Assembly: GCA_002633025.1 (NCBI GenBank)
Contig: NMRB01001405.1
Coordinates: 88,780-152,779, forward strand
Reading direction: 5' to 3'
Source of the DNA: Notospermus geniculatus
Taxonomy: Eukaryota; Nemertea; Pilidiophora; Heteronemertea; Lineidae
Length of the DNA: 64,000 bases
In this document: piece after piece, positions 35,491-43,290 of the stretch
Numbering within the stretch: position 1 is the first letter of the stretch
Layout: the number at the start of each line of letters is the position of its first letter
Program-made: the position numbers and the translations under genes
Notes under the pieces: model-generated
What the model was told of the DNA's origin: nothing
Seen by the model: the letters and a program-made list of their open reading frames with translations, nothing else
Databases searched by the model: none

Positions 35491-36486
35491 CGTCCAAGGT
35501 TGATGTCGATCGTCTTTGAAGGTTTTCCGCGGGTTGAAATACCAGACAAAGTCGTCCTCCTTCAGTGACCTGTACCTCGGGTTACTCACTTCATACTGCC
35601 GTTTTTGTATCCGCTGGGCTATCCTTAGATGGTCGCACACTATGATATAGGCCTTGGTAAACCTTGCTTCTAACTGGGCAACGTAAGCTGGCAGATATGT
35701 CGAAGACTCCAACGGAGTAGAGTACAGTAGATCAAGTGGAAGTTTCATTTCCCTGGCGGTCACCATGAAATGTGGGGTCTCCCCAGTGCTGCTGTGCACC
35801 GATGAACGGTAAGCCATTAGAAACATCGGTAAGACCGTGTCCCAAGCACCAACACTCTCTTTATGATCAAATATATAAGTCTTCATCATGCTCTTCAATA
35901 CCTTGTTGAAATTCTCCACCAAACCATTGCTTTTTGGATTATAGGGGGTGGTGAGGCTGCGATCAATCCCAAGTTTCTTCAGCAAGCTTTCATACAGCTT
36001 GTACACGAATTGTGCCCCCCGGTCACTATGTAAAATGTACATGCAGCCAAATCGCGAAATAAGTTCTGTAATAATCGCATCACATACTTCCGGCGTTTCC
36101 ATGGTTTTCAGAGGTGCTGCCTCCACCCATTTAGTAAAATTGTCCTCCATCGTTAAGATGTATCTGTTACCACGAGTAGTCTGCCGCAGGGGTCCGACAA
36201 GATCAACTGAAATCCTCTCAAAGGCCTCACCAAATAGCTGTTGTGTAATAGGTACATTTGTCTTCTTGTGAGGATGCTTGACAATGTTGCAAGTTTCGCA
36301 GTGAGATACGAGACGAAGTACATCGCGTCTCCAACCGACCCAAAAGAATCTAGCTTTTACACGTTCCAGGGTTTTGAATGTCCCCAAATGGCCTGATGTA
36401 GGGTCCGAGTTAAGCTTCACCATAACGCTATTACGAAGTGTCCGAGGTAACACCAGTTGAATACGAGTTGGTTTCTGTAGGACCAC
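35470..36486 (-). CDS. pol: Gypsy pol: integrase part
   Basis: Integrase inserts the cDNA copy into the host genome. Visible in order: a zinc-binding HHCC module (HLGTF ... CETCNIVKH), then the DDE core with D in SVDLVGP, D in LHSDRGAQF and E in GLVENFNK, then the GETPHFMVT segment and a C-terminal region ending at a stop near 35470. All three catalytic residues are present. The start is not a true initiation site: integrase is part of the pol polyprotein and changes frame relative to the upstream segment near 36510-36575. The C-terminal tail also goes out of frame at the duplication junction, so the protein ends earlier than in relatives. Confidence 0.88.
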   Translation of the reverse strand: MVLQKPTRIQLVLPRTLRNSVMVKLNSDPTSGHLGTFKTLERVKARFFWVGWRRDVLRLVSHCETCNIVKHPHKKTNVPITQQLFGEAFERISVDLVGPLRQTTRGNRYILTMEDNFTKWVEAAPLKTMETPEVCDAIITELISRFGCMYILHSDRGAQFVYKLYESLLKKLGIDRSLTTPYNPKSNGLVENFNKVLKSMMKTYIFDHKESVGAWDTVLPMFLMAYRSSVHSSTGETPHFMVTAREMKLPLDLLYSTPLESSTYLPAYVAQLEARFTKAYIIVCDHLRIAQRIQKRQYEVSNPRYRSLKEDDFVWYFNPRKTFKDDRHQPWTGIWYGK

Positions 36487-36512
36487 AAGTTTCCGATATA
36501 GTACTCCATTTT

Positions 36513-37040
36513 CTACAAACAGGTTTCGCCAATGCGACGGAGGCTCTTTACATTGCGCCCCTCTGAAGAAATAGAGCGATAACTTGGGTATTCGGAGCTT
36601 GCCATTTTCAGCTGAAGATTCGGGGCAATATCTGGATCACAGCGCTGGAGGTTGGCCATGTCGTCCATTGATGGAACGGACTCCTTACCAATCATATCAG
36701 GTAATAATGGGACCGGTGGGGACGTTGACAGCTGTTTCGCCTGGGCACGATTCGTTACTGCACCACAATGTAATATCAGTCTATCTACGGTAGTCTCCAC
36801 TGAATCATCAGTCACGGTTGTGTGGTCACAGGGAGGAACATCAGTTGACTCCTTAAGACGAAATTTTCTGGTCTTCCCTCGTGGTTGCTGTGGGTCCGGA
36901 ACCTCTTCCCTGCCACACTGGTCACAGGCTAATCTACTCATATAATCCGCGTTCACATGTTGCCGTCCTGGACGCTGAACAGTTTCAAATTTAAATTGAG
37001 ACAAGAACAGCTGCCACCTTTGGATTTGTTCATTAGCTTC
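36513..37040 (-). CDS. pol: Gypsy pol: end of RNase H and linker to integrase
   Basis: From the inner edge of the inserted MITE, this frame carries the end of RNase H (RWQLFLSQF, GRQHVNADYMSRL with the conserved H/D-type motif) and a basic linker with a CxxC (CDQCG). It ends at a stop near 36513, where the integrase segment resumes in another frame. It is a continuation of the RT/RNase H frame upstream of the 306-bp insertion, which shifts the phase. Confidence 0.8.
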   Translation of the reverse strand, partial: EANEQIQRWQLFLSQFKFETVQRPGRQHVNADYMSRLACDQCGREEVPDPQQPRGKTRKFRLKESTDVPPCDHTTVTDDSVETTVDRLILHCGAVTNRAQAKQLSTSPPVPLLPDMIGKESVPSMDDMANLQRCDPDIAPNLQLKMASSEYPSYRSISSEGRNVKSLRRIGETCL

Positions 37041-37042
37041 AG

Positions 37043-37348
37043 CAGGCCCGTAGCAGCCCTCTGATGAGTGGGGGGTCCCTGGCAGGGTCGGATCCAGGAT
37101 TGACAAAAAGGTTGGGTGTGTAGCTCGGCGGAGGCGGTCAGGACCGGAAAGTGGAAGCCCAAAGGGGGGTCTGGGCCTCCCCCAGAAAAAAATTGACAAT
37201 TTAAGTGCTTTAGATGCATTTTCCTGGGATCTGAGAGCAAAAATGTTGACATATAAAATGGACATTTGGGCCAAGGCATTTTTGGCACAAAAAGTGGGGG
37301 GGGGCCTGCGACCCCCCGCCCCCCCCGCCCCCGGCTGCTACGGGCCTG
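37043..37348. mobile_element. 306-bp MITE inserted in RNase H
   Basis: Terminal repeats CAGGCCCGTAGCAGCC and GGCTGCTACGGGCCTG, flanked by TTCAG on both sides (37038-37042 and 37349-37353). With the duplication it adds 311 bases, which is not a multiple of 3, so it shifts the pol frame. It is G/C-rich near its right end. Superfamily uncertain. Confidence 0.85.
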
Positions 37349-39547
37349 TTCAGTCAATGTTAACATGTGGCTCACTGCAGCATTGTCGGTTCTAATAAGA
37401 AAGGTCTGGCCGTACAGGTACGGTTTGAAATGTTCCACTGATTTGATCACTCCCAGAAATTCACGTTTTGTGATGCAGTATTTCCGCTCCGCATTAGACA
37501 ACAGTCTTGAAAAGTATCCAATAACTACCTCTCTGCCATTCTGGATCTGACTCAATACTGCTCCAATGCCCGTGTTTGACGCGTCCGAGTCCAGAATAAA
37601 ACGGCCACCTCGCACATCTGGGTAGGCCAAAATAGGGGCATTAATGAGAGCAGCTTTCAGACGTTGGAAGGATACCTCATGTTCAGCGGTCCAAATCAGC
37701 TTGCTGTCCGCCTTCGTCAGAGCATAGAGGGGTGACGCTATCTTGCTCATGTCTCTAATGAATCTCCTGTAATAACTCACAAATCCTAAAAATCTCCTCA
37801 CCTCAGTTCTCAGTTTATGTGGAGGCACCGATGCCAACGAAGGCCAGGATTCCACAGCCGACAGTTTACTCCGCAATGGTTGAATTCCCTTCTCTGATAC
37901 CAAATGACCCAAATACTCAACTGCCGTTTGAAAGAGCATGCACTTACTCGGTTTGATTTTTAGGTTGGCTGACTGTAACCGTTCCAACACTGCTTGGAAG
38001 TTCTGCAACGTCTCTTCAAAAGTCTTTCCAAACACTAATACATCGTCCAGGTAAAGCAAACACTTTTCCCACTGCAGATTCCTGAGTACGTTCTCCATTA
38101 ACCGCTCAAAAGTGGCCGGAGCGTTGCAAAGGCCGAATGGCAGAACGTTAAAGTGGAAGAGGCCATTTTTCGTCAGGAAAGCCGTACGTTCCCTGTCCTC
38201 CTGTGACCTAAGGGGAACCTGCCAGTACCCAGACTGGAGATCGAGTGAGCAGAAATACTTACTCCCGTGAAGGGAGTCTATGCAGTCATCAAATCTTGGC
38301 AACGGGTATCCATCTACCTTGGTCAGCGAATTTAATTTCCTAAAATCGACACAGAATCGGCTAGTACCATCCTTTTTGGTTACGATTACAGGGGCACTGG
38401 CCCACGAACTACTGGACTCCTCCATTATACCTCTGGCGAGGCCATCACGGACGGCTTCTCGTATTATTTCTTCTTTCTTAATTCCCTGACGGCGAAGGGG
38501 CAAACGAAATGGCTTTGCTTCACCCGTATCTATTGTATGGCTGACCAAAGTCGTGTGCCCAATATCGGTGGCTGATGTGGAAAAGGTGTCCTTAAATTGT
38601 ATCAAAACAGCCGCCAGTTTTATTTTCTGATCGACCTCCAGTTCCGTGCTCGATTTTAAGTAAAGGTCCAACAGGTGTGTTGGCATATCATCCTCCAGTC
38701 TCTCCAGGATATCTTCTTCCTTTACGGTTGAATTGCCGTCACTAGTATCCGTTAAATATGATGATTGTTCCTTCTCCATCTCTGGTTCTCCCGTTTGTGC
38801 ACACACTACTGGGAACGCATAACCTACCACACTATCCTTGGGAATCACTATTTCATCGTCCGTGGCATTAAATAGCTGGACAACTGTCGATGTCCTCTTC
38901 CTCGCCTGTGTTGTCACCGATCTTGCAGGCAATACACCGTTTTTCTGTACAAAGAATATGCTTGGTTCAAAGGTCACCTCCTCCTTAGTTCTGAAAGGTC
39001 TGTTCAAACGAGCCCTAGCAACTACTTCCGAGCCAGATGCCATACGTATATCTCTATCCAGCCTAACCGAATGGGGAAGTATGCTATGTCTCTCTGTTAC
39101 CATTGGGTATTCCGTCCCATTGAATACAAATGTTTGTGTGCTCATCCTTAAATCACACCGAAATTTAGCGAGGAAATCCATCCCCCATACTCCATCCATG
39201 GTATCCATCTTTGCCACTACCATTTCAAATTCGAAACGGGTATCGTATACCCTTACTGGCATCTTCACCGTACCAAGTATTCCCAGTTGAGATTCCCCGT
39301 CTGCCATAGTAATTACATCCTTAGTTGGCGTCAACGGCGGTCTGAACTTCTTCGGAAGCTTGAAGTAAGCCCTAGATGACAAAAAGGTAGACTGTGACCC
39401 AGAATCAATCAGAAAACAGGCAGGTAGCCCATTCAAATATGTTGTTAGGAACGATCTCGATGGTGGACTTCCATTAACTCGACTGACCCTGTCACCGTGC
39501 CCCGCCACAGTCGCCTGGGAGGCACGGTCTACTGGTTTCCCTGTTGG
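37349..39547 (-). CDS. pol: Gypsy pol: protease, reverse transcriptase, RNase H
   Basis: The frame opens after a stop at 39548 and overlaps the end of gag, so it needs no start codon of its own. In order: aspartic protease with IDSGS (about residue 35 after the GTG at 39508), RT with FCVDFRKLNS, SLDLQSGYW and the catalytic YLDD (about 486-489), then RNase H with LDSDAS (about 640), the KREF glutamate (about 693) and RTDNAA (about 708). The last aspartate is just before the MITE insertion that interrupts the gene. All active-site residues up to that point are present. It would be made as a Gag-Pol fusion by -1 frameshifting. Confidence 0.92.
39494..39541 (-). promoter_or_regulatory. -1 ribosomal frameshift signal at the gag/pol junction
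   Basis: Minus strand: slippery heptamer GGGAAAC at 39541-39535, in the zero-frame phasing G GGA AAC, just before the gag stop (TAG, 39531-39529). After 6 bases (CAGTAG) a stem forms between ACCGTGCC (39528-39521) and GGCACGGT (39501-39494), extendable by a wobble and a G-C pair, with a loop of about 15-19 bases. A -1 slip enters exactly the pol frame. Confidence 0.85.
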
Positions 39548-40959
39548 TCATTGTTGTCAACTACTGCAGCTCGGTTTGCAAAGTGTTCCGCTCCAACCGG
39601 GCACTCTCTCCAAAGATGTTCCTTTGAGCCACAAAGAAAGCATTCCCTATCAGTTTGCTGAAATCTGCGATCAGCGGGGTTGTAACGCGGGGGACCACTG
39701 CTGTTGTAGTACTGTCCACGGCCACGGCCACGGCCTCTACCTCGGCCACTTCCTCGGCTAAAGAATCCTCCCCTTTTGGACTCACCAGTTCCACTGTCCA
39801 TCGCTTCCGCCTCATTCCCTATTGCAGCTAATGATTCAAGCTCCTTTTCCCGTCTGTCGTATACAGGCTGGTTTATGGCTAACAAATGGGCCTCATAGCT
39901 CTTCGCGCGCTGCAGTACATCAGGCAAAGGGCGGTCTTTGTGTTCAAAGAGCTTATCCCCCAGTGGGCCAGCCCTCAACGCCAAATATAGCTGTAATCCC
40001 AAGTCAGGTTGGAGATTCCCATACGCACGTTTACTGTATAAACTGATGCGGAAGGCTAGGTCATCTAAGGACTCTCCATGCTCACGCTTAATATCCCTTA
40101 GCTTCGCCACCCATTCTGACCTCTCACCAATGTAATGCTTCTCTAAGGCAGCAACCACCTTGTCAAAAGTTACTTCAGCTCCCTGCAGATCTAAACTGGC
40201 TAAAACCTTTGCCGCTGGCCCATCTAGCTTCTCCCTCAACAACGTCAGCTTTTCGTCTGCAGTCCATCCCATGGTCACGGCATTAAAATTTGCCAAATAG
40301 GCTTCAACATCTAATTTAGTATCATCAAATACAGGTAACTTCGGGCGCCGTTGCCCAGATGCAGACGAAGTAGAAGTATTGTTACCAAATGAACAATTGT
40401 TATAATTATGCACAACAGAGGGCAGCTTGTCCTCTCCTGATTCAGGTTGGAGACCACTCCTGGCGGCTGGCAACAATCCAGTCAGACCAGGGGAAGTGGT
40501 CACCAACTCTTCACTTGCTACATTTACATTTACTTTCCCATCTCGCCCTCTCAGGTGCCGGGCATCCAAATCTCCTGCCCGTTCCTTGGCAATCCTCGTT
40601 CTATCTCTTCCTGGCACATCCTGTGCCTCTAATTCTCGCTTCCCCTGTCTAACACTCCTGCTCCCATCCTCTTCCTTTTCCTGCCCCTGTGGCAGGGGTG
40701 TTGATGTCCTGGCCTCACGCTGCTCCGTTTCAGGCACTGGGATGGTTTCATCCATGGCTACCTCCTCATATGAGGTAGTATTCATAGTCATAGCAGCAGA
40801 AAACAGATCACTTAACTTTTTCCTAATAGTACCAAGAAACGACCGTGCCGCCGGCTGAGTGGGTGTCGGCACCTGAGGCTCACGTGGTGGCACTACTGGC
40901 ACAACCCCCGGTAGCTGTCGCCCCCTCAGTCTCATACCTTCCTGCATTTCCTCTTCCAT
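39529..40959 (-). CDS. gag: Gypsy Gag with zinc knuckle
   Basis: 476 codons from ATG at 40959. Gag forms the particle that packages the element RNA. The N-terminal third is low-complexity (P, E, R rich). The middle has the retrotransposon Gag capsid region (LPVFDDTKLDVEAYLANF, then LREKLDGPAAKVLASL and VVAALEKHYIGE). Then comes an RGRGRGRG basic stretch and one CCHC knuckle (CFLCGSKEHLWREC, fits CX2CX4HX4C) near the end. It is intact. It lies about 400 bases downstream of the SGNH ORF, so how ribosomes reach its start is unclear. Confidence 0.92.
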   Translation of the reverse strand: MEEEMQEGMRLRGRQLPGVVPVVPPREPQVPTPTQPAARSFLGTIRKKLSDLFSAAMTMNTTSYEEVAMDETIPVPETEQREARTSTPLPQGQEKEEDGSRSVRQGKRELEAQDVPGRDRTRIAKERAGDLDARHLRGRDGKVNVNVASEELVTTSPGLTGLLPAARSGLQPESGEDKLPSVVHNYNNCSFGNNTSTSSASGQRRPKLPVFDDTKLDVEAYLANFNAVTMGWTADEKLTLLREKLDGPAAKVLASLDLQGAEVTFDKVVAALEKHYIGERSEWVAKLRDIKREHGESLDDLAFRISLYSKRAYGNLQPDLGLQLYLALRAGPLGDKLFEHKDRPLPDVLQRAKSYEAHLLAINQPVYDRREKELESLAAIGNEAEAMDSGTGESKRGGFFSRGSGRGRGRGRGRGQYYNSSGPPRYNPADRRFQQTDRECFLCGSKEHLWRECPVGAEHFANRAAVVDNNDQQGNQ

Positions 40960-41366
40960 AGTAACACAGTGCTCACCAATTCCAATTAAACAAATCTATC
41001 AGGACCAAAACCTGATAACAAATTACACTACATACAATACACCCTTATTTATGAAAAACACTTACACAAAATACAGTTACAGTCATAGGAAGTAAAACAC
41101 ACCAGGCATACTGTAGGCCTACCAGCCCATCCAAATAAGATCAAAATGTACAAACACAAGAAAACACCATCAGATTCCAACTTTGGGCTCAGAAATATTA
41201 AAATCCACCGGGACGGGCAGAATACGAATTCACAGCATTGCAGGAAAAGAAATTAAATTGCAAATCAAAATTATAACAAGGGGTCGCCACCTGCAAAAAT
41301 GTAAAACCGTATTTGTGCTACCTGTCCAGGCCTATACTGTTCCTCGTCCCGTACTCTTGGTAGGGA
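40960..41366 (-). other. Intergenic stretch between SGNH ORF and gag
   Basis: No ORF. On the minus strand TAATTTGTTATCAG/GTT near 41010 is a plausible splice acceptor that could place gag on a spliced RNA; no donor was confirmed. Confidence 0.3.
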
Positions 41367-42008
41367 TCACTGGCAGTGCACTTTTACGTGCTGCATCACC
41401 CTGATGATGGCACTGCGCACACTAAACTGGTATAGCCGAAACCCTTCGCTCGAAGTAAAGTGTATCTCGTCCTTTGTTATGTTCTCGTTTAAATTCACCA
41501 ATATGGTTCGATCATGCCGAAAAACGAAAATGAATGGATCCTGCCGTGCGATCCTCTGAATTTCTCCGTTGTACACTGATTTCCGGTCCACGAAGTGCTC
41601 ATGCGTAACACCACTGCGAAGTCGACGACGATCAACCACTTGGAATAACAGTACGAATTTCACACCGAATAAACCAATGCATCTGCATAGATTATATACA
41701 CAGTTCGCCACTCGACTCGCCACCACACCGTCAGAAATACCCTGGGGCAAACTATCGTCACAAAGGTCATTCGTTCCTATCTCCAACAACACTATCTCTG
41801 GTTTCAAACTCGCTACGGCATCAAGAATAAATTTGTAGCCTTCAGCGTCCACCTTTAAACCACCCTTTCCCGCAATGTAAATACTCTCTCTGGGCAACCC
41901 AAAAACATTATTGAAGTTGAAGTCTCTCCTCTGCCCACCAATGCTACTCTCAATACAACGCCTAAACCGTGCTACGAACGAGTGTCCAGCCAACAAAATC
42001 CTGCTCAT
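41367..42008 (-). CDS. SGNH/GDSL-type hydrolase ORF inside the gypsy element, 5' of gag
   Basis: 213 codons, intact, ATG at 42008, 195 bases after the 5' LTR and on the same strand as gag and pol. It shows the SGNH blocks in order: ILLAGHSFVARF with the nucleophile serine (residue 10), glycines in IAGKGG (about 46-50), LEIGTND with Asn80, and DEIHFT with Asp180 and His183. These form the expected Ser-Asp-His triad and oxyanion hole of esterase/lipase-like hydrolases. The length (about 200) is normal for the fold. SGNH domains are known in CR1-type LINE ORF1 proteins and in Ngaro/DIRS-like elements. Its place at the front of a Ty3/gypsy element is unusual. Substrate unknown; membrane-lipid or acetyl ester cleavage is a guess. 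Confidence 0.85.
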   Translation of the reverse strand: MSRILLAGHSFVARFRRCIESSIGGQRRDFNFNNVFGLPRESIYIAGKGGLKVDAEGYKFILDAVASLKPEIVLLEIGTNDLCDDSLPQGISDGVVASRVANCVYNLCRCIGLFGVKFVLLFQVVDRRRLRSGVTHEHFVDRKSVYNGEIQRIARQDPFIFVFRHDRTILVNLNENITKDEIHFTSSEGFRLYQFSVRSAIIRVMQHVKVHCQ

Positions 42009-42185
42009 CCTGTGCTATGGGCCAACCAACAGCACCAGCATCACATGTATACATGATGTAGTTCAACACACTGTTCGTGTGCATTCGATGCACATGCACT
42101 CAGACACGTGCACGGCCAAATTCAGTTCTGATCTGACTTCTAAAACAACAGGTCACAACAATTCACAAAAGTTCCAAAACGCTGT

Positions 42186-42201
42186 CCTGCCGGGTTCGCC
42201 A
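42186..42201 (-). other. Primer binding site
   Basis: Minus-strand TGGCGAACCCGGCAGG begins two bases after the 5' LTR. TGG would pair with a tRNA 3' CCA. The tRNA is not identified. Confidence 0.7.
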
Positions 42202-42203
42202 GA

Positions 42204-42385
42204 TGTACGATTCCGTACTTATTCCTCCTGTCTTAAAAGGATTAACTCGCAACGTAACGATTCGGAGTAGTAACAGTTTTATTTCGGTCGTTGCATTCAA
42301 CATATGTAGCATGTGTGCAAGCATGTCCACAACACAACTCTACCAGCCAACACCAGGTGGCAGCAGCTCCTGGTCAAACCATACA
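42204..42385 (-). repeat. 5' LTR
   Basis: 182 bp, identical to 33063-33244; flanked outside by the duplicated ATTGT. Confidence 0.95.
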
Positions 42386-42513
42386 ATTGTCTCCAAATTT
42401 TTATCAGGTGCATCTAACGAGGATACATGACCTTGGAACAATTCGATTTAACATTTGTCATTTGTTTTTCTGGTACGTTCACCCAGGTGAGCACATGGTC
42501 CATGGACCATTTC

Positions 42514-42612
42514 ATTATGTTTGATATCGGTCTACGAGCTCTCGAGCTCATGTTTCTTGTACATGTATCTGAGATAATACCGATGAAAATAAAGCTTATT
42601 CTATTCTATTCT
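42514..42612 (+). repeat. LINE 3' tail with (ATTCT)n
   Basis: Ends ATAAAGCTTATTCTATTCTA, a LINE-like simple-repeat tail; the continuation of the fragment at 31300-32228. Confidence 0.55.
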
Positions 42613-43039
42613 ACATTTCGCGATAAAAATCCCGTCCCTGTATGATGAAAGAGGGGTCAAAAACTGCTCCAATTCATCTTCAGGAACAGGAATGTCTTGG
42701 CCGGTAATGATGGAGATGTCAGAATTCGTTTTCAGCTACACGAAGAGCGTACCACTTACCTCGGACGCAGGTTTTAAGATCGCGCGATTTTCAAACTGGG
42801 TGACGTTCAGGGCCTAAACATCACCCAGCTTTGTTGTGGGGACGTTTAGGGTCACCCAGTTCTGCCCTGGGTGACATTTAGGGTCACCCAGGACGACATT
42901 TACCCATTCGGCGTCACTCACCTTTGTTGAGGACGACAATTTTGGTTTCAGTAGAGACTGATTTGTACTAGGCAATCTAGTCCGTGCCCTTCTTCCCATG
43001 CACCTTTGTACAGGGGAGCCAAGGACATTGGGTGATTTT

Positions 43040-43286
43040 ATAGTTGGTGTTAAAATCTGGTGTTTAGTGTTACTGTAACACTAACACTGTCTGGGACACC
43101 TGAAATAAACTGCTTAGTGTCAACACCTGGTGTTGGTGTGACCTCATTTTACAGTTAGTGTTGATCAGTGTTAGTGTGACACCAACACCGTCTGGAACAC
43201 CAAACACCGGTGTTAATTTGAACTTGGTGTCTAGACCATCAATTTGTAATGGCTTTTCTGTAGGTGTTAACACTAACCTCTAAGCG
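43040..43286. repeat. GTGTT/AACAC minisatellite, left subterminal
   Basis: Degenerate copies of TGGTGTTAGTGTGACACCAA; mirrors the regular array at 50280-50450. Confidence 0.75.
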
Positions 43287-43290
43287 TTAA

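Larger units (their letters stand above)
33063..42385 (-). mobile_element. Ty3/gypsy LTR retrotransposon, young, with an extra SGNH ORF
   Basis: A 9.3-kb element on the minus strand, flanked by ATTGT on both sides (33058-33062 and 42386-42390). Order from its 5' end: LTR, primer site, SGNH-hydrolase ORF, gag, pol (protease, RT, RNase H, integrase), an unusual 3' region with a tandem duplication, polypurine tract, LTR. The two 182-bp LTRs are identical by eye, which implies recent insertion. Pol nevertheless carries a 306-bp transposon insertion and two frame changes. No envelope-like ORF is seen. Confidence 0.9.
32229..42513 (-). mobile_element. Helentron-like (HINE) repeat, copy 3, interrupted by a gypsy element
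   Basis: Minus-oriented. The 3' hairpin AGCTCACCTGGGGTGAGCT is at 32231-32249, followed by a GTCGTCCGTC microsatellite and three ~290-bp units. The 5' palindrome ATGGTCCATGGACCAT is at 42495-42510. The young gypsy element sits inside at 33063-42385, so the repeat itself is about 0.96 kb. Confidence 0.6.
31053..42912. mobile_element. TIR element with ~9-bp target duplication, now swollen by nested insertions
   Basis: GCCGAATGGGTGAATGTCGT (from 31055) and its inverse (ending 42912) head arms of about 160 bases built from TGGGTGACCCTAAA/TTTAGGGTCACCCA motifs. The flanks are GTCCCTCAC (31044-31052) and GTCACTCAC (42913-42921), 8 of 9 matching, and the integrase pieces on either side join at that point. 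A 9-bp duplication suggests a MULE-like element. A 2-base AG lies between the left duplication and the TIR. No transposase is seen. Without its inserts it is about 0.6 kb. Confidence 0.6.

Noticed and set aside
40389-40858. Plus-strand frames opposite gag
   Set aside because: Antisense shadows of gag with no domain.
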